A stretch of DNA of 64,000 bases from Cristatella mucedo (GCA_009760855.2 WPIO01000049.1:2134001-2198000); one strand, 5' to 3'. Counted from the first letter of the stretch, positions 52,707 to 63,480 are shown. The notes: generated from the letters alone by a model not told the origin. Program-made: numbers and translations.

Positions 52707-53375
52707 TCACTTGATAAAGCGCCCTCAGAGAACATTAATCTCTCTCTAGGCGCATTACATTTGCTGTAAAGTGAAATGCAATTGAATGGTAAGTAAAATC
52801 ATGCTTGAAAAACAAACAAAATGAATAACATGGTTATGGGTGACATGCACAGGGTCAGCACGCATAAGCACATGAAGGACGAATCACGGGGACCCACTAA
52901 ATGCTGTCCTAAATAGGTGTGTTTTTAAATTCTTTTTAAATGTGTTCAGGTCAGGGGATGTTCTGACGCAGGCCGGGAGCGAGTTCCAGGCTTTGGGAGC
53001 ATGCGAACTGAATGCACGGCCTCCAAAGGATTTAATGTTTGTACGGGGTATTTCTAGACTGTTGGGTTACGAAAAGTGGGTGGTACGATGCTTGGCCTGA
53101 TGGGGGAGTATCTCTGAGAGTTAGGCTTGAGTCAAAGAATGAAATGACCTAAAAGTGAGCAACAAAACCTTGAAGTCAATCCGTTGCTTGACTGGTAGCC
53201 AGTGCAAGTCGGCGAGAAGTGGAGTAATGTGGCAACTGCGACGCTCACGACAGACTTGCCTAGCTGTGGAGTTTTGCACCAGCTGCAATCGCCTGATCGC
53301 ACATGCTGGTAGGCCAGTAAGCAGTGATTTGCAAAAGTCGAGATGAGATGTCACGAATGCATGATTTAGATACAT
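52678..53375 (-). mobile_element. LINE A copy inserted in the polymerase fossil
   Basis: (TAA)n and tail cttgataaagcgccctcaga at the left, the C-terminal reverse transcriptase to about gtcacgaatgcatga at the right. Polymerase-like sequence resumes within about 20 bp (next block at 53375 onward), so the insertion is dated after the polymerase was in place. Confidence 0.92.
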
Positions 53376-54110
53376 CATGACTTACATAATGAATATTCTC
53401 TTTGTGCAACCAACAGAGTTGTTAGTTGTCGTGAATTTTCTGAATTTCAAACAATTTAAAACAGGTTCGACAGCAGTTCAAAAGTAATGTGCAATTTTAC
53501 TGAAAAGAAAAATTGTTTAGTTCATTATAGGTATTTAAAAGGTTGTTTAACTCATGGAATGATTGCAAAAGTAAAAATAGTTTTAAGGTTTAAGCAAACT
53601 CCGTGCCTTAGGCAGTATATTGAGATGTGGGCTTATATGAAAGCAAAACATACTGATAAAAGTTTATAAGAAACTCTTGTAAATTAATCATTAGTTTTTT
53701 TTGTATTTAAACGTGTGAGGATGTTGAAAGAAGAGGTCAGACTTGTATAATAAGTGTTATCGATAAAAAAGAATATAACAAGCTTGCTAAACTGAAGGGT
53801 TATTATAGGATGACAAATTTTAAGGATCTTTGAAAAAAATTAACTATATTTCAAAAAAGTCAACAGAGAATTAAAATAACCAAAACTATTTTTTGTCAGT
53901 TCAATCGTTAACTTATCAAAATTACATAAGCGAAATTTTTATTATGATGTACAAAAACCTAAATATGGGCAAAAAGTAAAGTTGATATACATAAATACTG
54001 ATTCTTTGATATTGGATATTGAGACTCCAAATGTTTATGATGATATGAAAGCAATACCTGAATGGTTTGATTGTGATACTGTTGGTAAATCAAAAGATTA
54101 AGTGAATGGA

Positions 54111-54985
54111 AAGATTATTGAAGAAGTTTGTGCATTAAGACGTTTATTCAATAAAATATGCTGATGGTGGAGAAAAATTAGCTGAATGGGGAGTTACTAG
54201 TTCAGTTTAAAAAAATACAATAGCTCGCATGATATTTACTGAACGCTTTAATGATAGTATAGCCAGCTTTTAAGGTAAAAGTGTTATTGGAATAAACTTA
54301 AAACAGAAATGAGATTTCCATACGATCATAAAAAGAAGCACGAATAACTTACTGATAAACTTAATAAAGTAGCACTATCTGCTTTTGAAAGAAAAAGGTA
54401 CTGGTGTGACTGTGAAATTCACTCGCTAGCTTATGGCCATATAAGAGAGCGGAGGAAAATGTTTTCAATGTAATAAAAATATTTATATATGGATACCTTA
54501 ACGAAAACAAGAAGTTTGCTCCTTACCAAAACATGATGAAAAATATAAGTTAAACTTGAACAAGATTCAAGAGAGATTACTACAGAAATGCATGAATTAA
54601 AAATTGAGATGGAGTATGAGAAAATTAGAGAAGAGACAATATTAGAAGAAGCAGGAATAATATTATTTTTAAAAAAAAAAAATCTACTATTATAGATATG
54701 AATGAAACCAAACTTAAAGTCAAATTTTCAAGCGAGATCAAAAGTATAAGATGTATCTGAATATGATAGTGATGATACTGATGATCCTGGTTACAATCCC
54801 GAAGATGATAAAGATGAAGAAGAGGAAACTGAAACCGAAGATGAAGATGAAGAAGATGACTATGAGCAAGTCTTCTGCTTTGATGGAAAAACGCAATGTT
54901 GCTATACAAATGAAGAAGATGAATTATAAAAAAAATTATTATTATATGGAAATAGATGTTTCAATAATTCTTAGTTGTGAACAAT
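54111..54985 (+). other. Region downstream of the polymerase with an acidic frame
   Basis: 54111-54740 has short broken frames I do not recognise. A + frame at 54750-54929 encodes an Asp/Glu-rich run (YDSDDTDDPGY, DEEEETETEDEDEEDDYE) ending in TAA. It could be the C-terminus of another element gene. Lysine-rich readings of the same DNA are shadows. Confidence 0.45.
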
Positions 54986-55039
54986 CTAGAGATGTATCTC
55001 CGCCTGTAATTTCACAAAGTCATAAAGACCACGTGGGTG

Positions 55040-56405
55040 TTACGCAGGAGAGTTTTGTATTGCCCACTCACAGCCTAAGCGGCTTTCGGTACGCATTCGG
55101 TACCCAACAGACTTCGTCTCACGCAACAAAGAGAAAGTGGGAAGCATAGCAGAGTTAGGAGAGCAGTTGAGGTAGTGAGTAGCATAGAAGTAGCAGTTCA
55201 GGACCGCTGAAAAAGATGTGCCATAGTCGGCAGTTGGAGAGTAGATGTCGTTGCGCAAGAATTCTGTAAGCGAGTTCCACAGTCTAGGACCTGCAGAGCT
55301 AAAGCTTCTGTCGCCAACTGTCTTTAAGCGGAGGAATGGGACAGCTAATTTATTGTCCACACAGGACCTGAGGGTGCGAACAGGCTGAAACTGATGCAGC
55401 AGTTCAGCTAGGTATGAAGGAACCAAGCCGTGGCGGGCCTTGTGGGTCAGCGTAAGAACTTTGCTCTGTATCCTTTGCTCAACCGGCAACCATTCTAGCT
55501 CTTCCAGCAAAGATGACACGAGCTCAAACCGCTGGGACTTGAAGACCAGCCTTGCAGCCATATTCATGGTCCGCTGTAGTGGCATAATAGCTTTCTTTGG
55601 TAGCTCAGCCAAAAGGGAATTACAATAATCAAGCCGAGACAGAAATTTTTACAAGCCACTGTGGGAGACAGCTTCTAATCTTGGATAGGGATCGGATGTG
55701 ATGGCTAGCTGTAGAGACAGTCTTCTGAATGAAGCTTTTGAAATTGAGGCAGCTGTCATACACGACACCTAGATTACGAGCACGTGGTGAAGGTCGCACA
55801 ATAGCATCACCTATTAGAACAGCAAAGCCTTTTAATCCAGCCACACGCTTAGGGTGTCCTATGAGAAGCAGTTCGGTTTTATCGTCATTTAATTTCAGGA
55901 AGTTTTCCGACATCCAGGATCGAATATCGGCAAGGCAAGCATTCAGTTTCTCAGTTGCTGCAGCAGATTCCGACGGTTTAAATGACAAATACAACTGAAT
56001 ATCGTCAGCATAGAAGTGATATCCTATTCCATAGGCCTTAATCACTTTTCCCAGAGGTTGCGTTTAAATGGAGAACACCAAGGGACCAAGTACAGACCCT
56101 TGAGGGACTCCACAGGTGACCCTTCTCATGTCTGAGACCTGACCCCCACACGACACGGATTGAACACGATCAGACAAGTATGATTTAAACCACACCAGTG
56201 CTTCGTCTGCCAGACCGATCGTTGTTCTCAATCGTTCAAGCAGAACTTCGTGATCAATGGTGTCGAAGGCAGCAGACAGATCTAGCAGAGCTAGGGCAGT
56301 GACATTCCCGTCGTCGTTGGTAGCCAACAGACTTCGTCTCAAGCAACAAAGAGAAAGTGAGAAGCATATCAGAGTCAGGAGAGCAGTTGAGGTAGTGAGT
56401 AGCAT
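55040..56405 (-). pseudogene. LINE B reverse transcriptase, broken
   Basis: C-terminal part 55040-55612, middle part 55629-56045 with FYADDIQLYLSF, and catalytic N-part 56064-56330 with [15 protein letters not shown] and CGVPQGSVLGP. Frames are broken at about 55620 and 56055. Confidence 0.88.
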
Positions 56406-57020
56406 GGAAGTAGCGGCTCAGGACGCTGAAAAAGATGAGCCATAGTCGGCAGCAGAAGAGCAGTTGTCATTGCATAAGAATTGTGGAAGCGATTTCCACA
56501 GTCTAGGACCTGCAGAGCTAAAGCTTCCGTCGCCAACGGTCTTTAAGTGGAAGAATGGAACAGCTAATTGATTGTCCACACCGGACCTGAGAGCGTGAAG
56601 ACGCTGAAACTGGTGCAGCAGTTAAGCTAAGTACGAAGGAGCCAACCTGTGGCGGGCCTTGTGGGTCAGCGTAAGAACTTTGCTCTGTATCCTTTGCTCA
56701 ACCAGCATCCACCCTAGCTCTTTCAGCAAAAGAGGCACGTGGTCAAACCTCTGGGGCATGAAGACTTACCTCGCAGCCAAATTCATAGTCAACTGCAGTG
56801 GCCTAGTTGCTTTCTTTGGTAGCCAAACCAAAAGGGAATTACAAGAATCAAACCGAGTAAGAACTAAGGAGCTAGTTAAATTGTTTACAAGCCACTATGG
56901 TAGATAGCTCCTAATCTTGGATAGGGATCGAACGTGATGGCAAGCTGTCGAAGCAGTCTTCTGAATAAAAGTTTTAAAGTAATTGAGGCAGCTGTCGAAA
57001 ACGACGAGAGAGAGAGCGAG
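56325..57020 (-). mobile_element. Extra LINE B segment inside LINE B
   Basis: Corresponds to 27238-27920 of the other copy (C-terminal coding end) but more diverged, in the same orientation. It sits where copy one has about 30 bp of continuous reverse transcriptase, so it is an insertion or the product of recombination between copies. Confidence 0.75.
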
Positions 57021-57468
57021 AACGAGGAGAGCAGTTTCAGTGGAGTGATGCCTCTTGAACCCAAATTGATATGTTTCTGACATTCCATTCTTTTCAGTAT
57101 GTTCAACCAGCTGCTTAACAATAATTTTTCAAGAATCTTTGACAAGAAAGGAAGAAGGGAAACTGTGCGATAGTTTGCAAGAACTTCTGTATCTAACCCG
57201 GGCTTTTAAAGAATGGGTCGAGCAATTGCCGATTTGAAGGACTTGGGGACGACCCCTTTTCCCAAAGAAGCATTAAAAAACTTGGTTATGGAAGGGCCAA
57301 GTTGGTCTGCTAGTAAAGACCACAGAGATGAGGGTATAGGGTCTTCAAGAGACGAGCTCTTTTTGCTAGACCTTATTAAGGTAGCCACATCGCATACAGA
57401 AACCTCGGAAAACATTTAAAGGAAGGTCACAGGTTGTGATATACCAATTTCTTTAGTCGGATGGGGCT

Positions 57469-58231
57469 TTATGGAGGCAGGAATGTGCACAATTTTTCAG
57501 TAAAGAAGGCTGAAAACTTTTCTGCTGAGCCTTTAATATCTGGGGAGTCAGACCTGGCAGCATTGGCCAGTAAATGGTTTACTGTCTTATAAATCTGTTT
57601 AGTGTCCGACTGGCAGGAATTCAGTTTTCTAATGAAAAAAGAAGCCCTGGCTTTTTTAAGCTTTCGGGTGTAAACTCGAAGGAAGTCTTTAAAATTGACT
57701 AGGTCTGCCTCAGACCCCGATTTCTTGAAACGACGTTCCAGCCTGCGCTTAACACGGCGCATCTTAAGGAGTTTTTTTGTAAATTGAAAGCAATATCGAC
57801 GACTTTGAACACGGATAGAGCGAACGGGAGCATGCTTGTCAAGAGCACTCCTGAGTGTCATGTTCATCGCATCAGTGAGGGTATCGAGGCTGCAGGTCGA
57901 GTCCGAATGCAGATCAAGAAGGCCTGCATCACAAACAGATTTCAAAAACTTGTCCAAGTCAATGCTTTGTAAGTTACGTCGTTTGGCAAATTCGACATTA
58001 CCCTGCACGTACGATGGAGCAGGAACAGTAAACGAGACCGAAAAATGATCTGAGAGGGTCAGTGGGCACACCACAAAGTCAGTGGGGAGGACATCCTTAG
58101 TGATCACGAGATCTAGAATGTGGCCACCGACGTGGGTGCTATGATCAACGTGTTGGGCCAAACCAAGATTCTCCAGACAGTCAAGAAATGAGCGGACCTG
58201 GCTATTGCTAGGGTTGTCAACGTGAATATTG
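57469..58231 (-). pseudogene. LINE B endonuclease, C-terminal half
   Basis: Retains the GGHILDLVI and LSDHF blocks and the following ~150 residues. The catalytic LTETW, IYRPP and GDFN blocks are lost to 5' truncation. Confidence 0.88.
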
Positions 58232-58232
58232 T

Positions 58233-60330
58233 ATCTCCATCACTTGGCAATCGCTTTACAATAAGATTAATATATATGATATCATTATCTTCTGTTGTAA
58301 CTTTGTCGTCAAGATATTCTTTAGTAGCTATGTCAGTCAAATTCGTTGGACCTTCTACCATAAGATATTATTTGTTGAGTTAGCAGACAAGTTTCGTCTT
58401 ATTATCCGATCCGAATCTTTTCTAAGATGATTATTATCAGAAAAAATTCTACTCACTGATTCTAGTTCCGCTACAGTACTTCGAAGATTTATTATTCTAT
58501 TTGTGCCTAGGTTTATTATTCCTTGCATATCTAAGTTATTTCTTGTCAGCATTTTATCTTTGCGCTATACATACATTTTCGCGTATTTTCTTATCAAATA
58601 AATCTGATCCTGCTGTGAAAAATGTACTAGGTATTAGTTTTTTATTTGCATCAAGTGTATAACCACCAGATAGTTGCTCCTGTAATCCAGCTCCTGTTGT
58701 AACAGGCGGTGTAAGAACTTTTGTTCCCATACCTAAGACAACATATGTCGTTCCAATTACAATTCCTGCTCTTGGAAGTGGAAGTTGAACATCTGCTAAA
58801 GTAGTAATCCGTTTTCCTGTTATTGGCGTTCCAAATATGTCTGTATTTGATGTAAAATTCATAATGCCTTGAAATGTTATAGTAGCTATGTTACCATCTG
58901 ACACTCTATTTATAAAAACCAAGATTAACTCCATCATTAGGATCAACAGGATCTTCTCCTAATGAAATAGAATATCCGTTCATATTTAAAAAAACATTCA
59001 TAGTATCTCCAGATTAAAAGAAAGTATTATCTAAGTACTCTTTATTTGGAAAACCATTCTGTTTGTAAGATGGAATACTAATATTAATCAAACCATTTAC
59101 AGTTAAAGTTCCATTAATTAACCCACCTGTTTTTGCTAGCTTAGTGTCAGCATATTCTTTTGTTGCTGTATCACTACGATTAACAGGATTAACAGATATA
59201 TCAAACGGAAGTTGTCAAATATCTAAATCTCTATCCGATGTAGTTCCTCTTGATACTTTGGTAACAGAACTTGTATCAATGTACTTTCAGTTTACTGCAT
59301 TTCCAGGATCAACAGGGTCTCTAAGATTCTTTATTAAATTTTGATTCATATTTAGTAAACCAGAAATTTTATCACCAGTCAATCGAATGTAATTTTTTGC
59401 CAAAGAATCTTTTCTTCGATAACCTAATGACATTTTCTATACGATACTCACAAGAAATTCTACATAAGAAACAGAACTGTTTACTACAAAATTTATAATG
59501 ACGTAATTGCATGAACCATCGATGGCTACTACTAAAATTAAAGTTCCCGATACACCAAACGTTTTGTCACGTGTTAAGTCAAGGAAAACTCCTGTCTTGT
59601 CAGTTGACCATAGAATACTTGATACAATACCAAAATTGTTTGCATTACCAGGGACAAATGTTGGAAAAGGTGTGACAATGGCAACTTTATTTCCCATTAG
59701 ATCTGCTACTGGAAAATCACTGGGAGTTAGTTGTGATGCATAACTTTGTGATCCTGTTCCCCTAACTTGAATAGTATGACCTAAACTACTCAATGCAAGT
59801 AGACTTAAACAACTTGTAAATCTTATATATCTAAATTATCAGAGCTGTTTACAACTATCTACTGTTTTTTTCATTACTAATTCCTAACTGAAATCTTAAA
59901 AAAAGAGGTAATATTAGTTTGTGCTAAGTCAAGCGTAGTGTTTAAAATACCATTGACAAACTTAGTCATACTCATAAGTAAACCATAGCTAATTACTTTG
60001 CATGGTCTGCTACTTTCATAACCAGTTCCGTCAGCAGAACTTCCAGAAATGCCAGTAATATTAACACAGTTAGGTTGTGATCCGAGTATTCCATTTTTAT
60101 TTGGTAATAAACTAGAACAATCAGAAACTGATGCCATTTCTTTTGAAACACTATTCGCTGTTATTTTCAAATTTAGAACGAAGGGCATAATCTAGTGATT
60201 TTGCGTCAGAGTCGTTTGCTGGGAAACCTAAATTAGTTACAGTATTATAATTGCAATCAAGATCTGTAAATAAATCGCCATTGATTTTTGGGACACTTTC
60301 AATTTATATAAATAGATAGAAAAACTCACA
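58233..60330 (-). pseudogene. Fibre-like repeat protein gene(s) of the element, broken
   Basis: Reading the - strand from 60330 leftward, a recurring unit is seen in several frames: a short GD/NG-x-LNMN or LDCN-type strand followed by a DP(V/T)DxxDAxxKxY-like block. Examples are GDLFTDLDCNYN (about 60260), LLNMNQNLI and DPVDPGNAVN (about 59370-59290), TATKEYADTKL (about 59175), NGTLTVNGLI (about 59120), GDTMNVFLNMNGYS and DPVDPNDGVN (about 59010-58930), NLDMQGIINLG (about 58535) and DIATKEYLDDKV (about 58330). Such repeats resemble trimeric fibre shafts of tailed phages and large eukaryotic DNA viruses, so a receptor-binding fibre is a reasonable inference. It may be one gene or two. The C-terminal end was separated by the LINE B insertion. 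Confidence 0.6.
59437..59793 (-). pseudogene. Longest intact frame inside the fibre-like region
   Basis: A 118-codon frame between two groups of the repeat, without the repeat itself. Beta-rich composition with SILWSTDKTGVFLDLT and FGVSGTLILVVAIDG. Could be a globular domain of the fibre protein or a separate structural protein. Unrecognised. Confidence 0.45.
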
Positions 60331-61535
60331 ACAAGTGCAATTCTTAAAGCTAATTCAAGTCAAAACAGTTGAGATAAAAGGAAAACCAATACAATTAGCA
60401 AAGTTTTCTGAAAGAAAATTTGCAAGATCTTTAATAGGAGGATCTGTTGAAGAAGATATAAAGTCTGTCATTGATGCAACGAAAGAAATCGTATCTGTTA
60501 CAACACGGCTACATAATTTGGATCTAACGCAGCCACTAAAATTGCTCCAAAGATTACCATGAAACTTACTCTAAGAGCATTAAATAAGATTGCCACAATT
60601 TTTTTAAAGGTTTTACAATTATTCGAAGTCGTTGGTGCTGCAACAAAGTCGCTTGGCGGATTTCCATCACGAATAACAGATATTGTAGATCTAGGATTAT
60701 TTATAAAAGATATCATTGATGAAATTGCGCCTGTAAAGTATGGTAATGTCTCATAGAAGACTATAGTAGAGAAGGAAGAAGGCCTTTCAAAAATGGTTGC
60801 TTCTATGGAAATTAGATATTATATAAATGAGATACTATTGGAAGCAGAAAGATCTGACTCAGATTGGTATCTTAGTCCAAATAAATTTCAAACAGAAACA
60901 TTTGAAACAGAAGTAAATTGGGGTGCATCCCAACTCGATCTTAAGTATTGGAAGAAGAAACTTTCTTGGAGTAAGATCAACTGGTTTTCTTCCTGCAATT
61001 TCGGCTCTCATAGCTAGCATAGCAAGCATAGTCACTATAGTAGGTCTTTCTGCAACTAATACTGTAACAGTAGCAAGTTTTATAAAGAAACAAATTGATC
61101 TGACAATGTTTACTGCTCGTGCGAACCAATGTCAACCCATGGAGAAGGAATGAGTGCTTTAATCTTACAAAGTTCTAGATTAAATAACGCAATTATTGAT
61201 GTATAAAATATCATAGAAATTACTAGACCGAGGAGTAGATAATGATCTATTAGAAAACGTACAGAGCTCAGAGGTGAATAATAGATTAGATTACTTAAAG
61301 AAAGGAAAGAAACTTGTTGACGAATCTGCTATGTCATATTCTGATGAGTTAAAGTCTGACATAGACAATTTTGAAGGAACAAAGATTTGTCATAAAAATT
61401 GTGAACCTAAGTCAGAATTGGCAATGTTATTGTCTAATCTTTGCGCATAGGAAAAACGCAGGAAGAAATAAATTGTGAAATCTGTAAACTAAGAGACGAA
61501 TTAAAGCATCTTAAGGAAGATTGAACGCGTTCAGA
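60331..61535 (+). pseudogene. Unidentified gene(s) of the AT-rich element
   Basis: Consecutive + frames at 60335-60562, 60559-60756, 60793-61017 and 60923-61153 are separated by single stops or shifts and probably derive from one or two genes of roughly 300-400 codons. Features seen: a helical stretch IATIFLKVLQLFEVVGAATK (about 60591-60650), WYLSPNKFQTETFETEV (about 60858), and a hydrophobic segment FLPAISALIASIASIVTIVG (about 60984-61043) that could span a membrane. It is transcribed away from the fibre-like gene. No homology recognised; a membrane-active minor capsid protein is one possibility but is speculative. Confidence 0.4.
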
Positions 61536-61539
61536 AACG

Positions 61540-62470
61540 ACTGCAAGTTCTTAAAATGAGCTTCAAAGATGCCTTGTGTGACTTCCACTTTCCTGAGATT
61601 GGCACCGCGCTGGTTGGGCCCAGTGGTTAAGGTGCTCGCCCCGACCAAGGTCTGACCGAGATTGAGGGTTCGAGCTCCGTGGCATACGTGAAGTGCCTGA
61701 ATAGAGATTAAGTTCTCTTAGCGCGCTATACGAATGCATTATATTTTTATTTGCTGAGCTGTAAAGTCAAGTCAGTTGTCAAGTCACTTCAAAGAGACCT
61801 TCGCCAGGAACCACTAAGATATGCCAAAAGGAGAGTGAATTGTGGGAGTCGTAGTTAAACGAAGAATCCGCCGTAAAACGCACATGCCCCGAGATCTCTC
61901 TCAAGATGTTGGTCTTACCGGCTGAGAAGGAGATTTCAAGAATCACGAAGGACATCATAAACAATCACCGACAAGATATTACAATGGTGTTTTCCCGGCT
62001 TACAGATCTTGATGTCAACATTGGTTTCATGTTGAAATTTGAGATTGATTTGAGGACACTTGACCAGACCAAATTCTGGCGGCTTCTAGTGTTCAGATTT
62101 TGATGGAGCACAGCTAGCTGTACGACGAAATATGTGACTGAAAAATGCTTCTTGCCACACGTCACGACTCAGCACTAAGAACACCACTGTAATTCATGTA
62201 ATGCGTTTTCAGTTATGGAGAAAACGTGTTTCCTACTTTAAGAGTTGCCTCGCCATAGCTGTATCAGTTGCCAGTTGTGAACGCTCCTTTAGCAATCTGA
62301 AGATAATCCTACGTTATCTGAGGGCATCAATGGTGAAAGATTGACTCTCCGATTTGCCCTTGTCAAGCATAGAGAAAGAAACACTGGAAAATATTGACTT
62401 TGAAAATCTAATAGACCAGTTTTCCGCGTTCAAGGCCTCGAAAATTTACTTTAGAGAAATTTGCGATGGC
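61540..62470 (+). pseudogene. hAT-like transposase remnant, C-terminal region
   Basis: The dimerisation-domain signature SVASCERSFSNLK at about 62261-62302 is followed by RYLRASM and, after a stop, LPLSSIEKETLENIDFENLIDQF (62354-62425), the arrangement typical of the hAT C-terminal dimerisation domain in TTF/ZMYM-type hAT proteins. Upstream, a 61906-62103 frame with RLTDLDVNIGFML fits the preceding helical region. Stops and shifts disable it, and a SINE-2 interrupts the left part. No terminal inverted repeats were found. Confidence 0.7.
61603..61748 (+). mobile_element. SINE-2 copy
   Basis: The head is cccagtggttaaggtgctcg, box B gggttcgagctccg, tail gagattaagttctcttagcg. Confidence 0.9.
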
Positions 62471-63103
62471 TACCTTGTACCTTTACTACACTTAATACAA
62501 CTTTCTCGAATCAATACGCCTGCTACCACGTGTTTTTAGCATTCCTTCTGTACTGGAGCTATTTTGCACTTATTAAGCCATTTTTGACCCAACGAAGCCA
62601 GATAAGGAGCAGCCGTCGCCGGGGGGGCGGGGTCGCAGTCGTTTACGCTTTTTACTAAGCACAATTCGTCGTTCGGCGTAAAAATGATCAGGTTTAAAGA
62701 AGCTTAGTTCAGAATTTCCATTTAAGCCGAATCGATGCCTATTTAAAAAAGGTTTTTTCCACTACGTCCCTTTATCTTGGGGCTGTGAAGCCAAACTTCG
62801 GCGCTGACTTTCAAGAAGTCGGCGCCGATTTTCAAGAAATCGGCGCTGCTCCTACTTTGCAAGCGTCCTGAGCAGCGCCAGCGAACCAATGAAAAGCCCG
62901 GGGTGTACCGCCCGTGATCGAAACCGCGAAACGGCTGAGGTTCGCACGTTTGAGTTCGCCGGTGTGCACAGGGAAACGCCCTGTTTACGGATACTTTTGC
63001 GTTTTATAACGCGGCTTCACATTATGCTACCAAAACAAAATCGCAGCGCGTCTGGGTTAAGGAATGCACCCACACACCGTTAGCGGTACATACTACGTAA
63101 ACA
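62471..63103. other. No feature recognised
   Basis: Contains a direct duplication tcaagaa(g/a)tcggcgc(c/t)g at about 62811-62848. No coding signal. Confidence 0.5.
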
Positions 63104-63147
63104 CCACATACTTTGCAGAACGATGTGTTGTTCTGCAAAGTATGTGG
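63104..63147. repeat. Perfect 18-bp inverted repeat with an 8-base loop
   Basis: CCACATACTTTGCAGAAC at 63104-63121 and its exact reverse complement at 63130-63147, loop gatgtgtt. Could be a transcript hairpin or a palindromic remnant of a small DNA transposon. Confidence 0.9.
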
Positions 63148-63182
63148 AAACAAAGTATGTGGAAGCAAAGTATGTGGAAACA
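63136..63182. repeat. 15-bp tandem repeat, three units
   Basis: The unit aagtatgtggaaaca (aagtatgtggaagca in the middle unit) grows directly out of the right arm of the hairpin. Confidence 0.9.
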
Positions 63183-63480
63183 GAAGAATTGTGGAAGCGA
63201 GTTCCACAGTCTAGGACCTGCAGAGCTAAAGCTTTCAATAAAGTCTAAAGTCTCCAATGGTCTTTCAGAGGAGGAATGGAACAGCTTATTTATTGTTCAC
63301 ACAGGACCTGGGGGCACGAGGAGGCTGAACCTGGTGCAGCAGTTCAGCTACGTTAGGAGGAGCCAAGCCATGGCTGGCCTTGTGGGTCAGCGTAAAAATT
63401 CTGCTCTGTATCCGTTGATCAACCGGCAGCCATCCTCGCTCGTTCTTTTAGCAAAAGAGGCAAGCCAATGCTTACCTGCC
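63183..63480 (-). mobile_element. LINE B fragment
   Basis: Starts at gaattgtggaagcgagttcc, matching the C-terminal coding end of family B, with a small insertion (caataaagtctaaagtc) near 63236. Confidence 0.82.

Larger units (their letters stand above)
50369..54110 (+). pseudogene. Protein-primed family B DNA polymerase (Polinton/adintovirus type), broken
   Basis: Recognised by blocks in the right order across several frames: an N-terminal region with FIEAPEFLVRKK (about 50695-50730) and VSINIY (about 50925); a zinc/HNH-like block CWIC...DHCH (51573-51640); an exonuclease-like FYNLRRHDL (about 51725) and DSLQF (51859); TSLPSKESFYS (about 52118), NFYLSANVLLVADCF (about 52230), TAPDFSWSALF (about 52336), RGGVC (52432), the palm motif LDACSLYPTAM (52532-52564), then after a LINE insertion LCNFTEKK (53488) and the catalytic block YINTDS at 53988-54005, where family members have Asp in place of Asn. 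Such enzymes copy the element's DNA from a protein primer. Many stops and frameshifts show it is a fossil. About 1,000 codons remain, close to full family length. Confidence 0.87.
54990..58232 (-). mobile_element. LINE B copy, 5'-truncated and internally rearranged
   Basis: Very close to the copy at 27117-30500. The 3' end is at 54990; the 5' truncation at 58232 falls inside the endonuclease just before the IHVDN block. The segment 56325-57020 is an extra, more diverged stretch of LINE B C-terminal sequence inserted in the reverse transcriptase in the same orientation. It shares the two frameshifts and the stop of the other copy. Confidence 0.92.
49850..61540. mobile_element. Decayed Polinton/Maverick or adintovirus-like element, incomplete
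   Basis: AT-rich DNA unlike its neighbours, carrying a protein-primed family B DNA polymerase (+), an acidic tail, a fibre-like repeat gene (-) and unidentified + frames. It is split by LINE A at 52678-53375 and LINE B at 54990-58232. Without those insertions about 7.7 kb remains, against 15-20 kb for typical Polintons. I saw no integrase, capsid proteins, packaging ATPase, protease or terminal inverted repeats, so both borders are estimates. That both halves belong to one element is inferred from composition and adjacency. Confidence 0.7.

Noticed and set aside
49850-54985. Bacterial or phage contamination as the source of the AT-rich block
   Set aside because: It contains host-type LINE A and is interrupted by LINE B, both abundant elsewhere in the window, so it is integrated in this genome.
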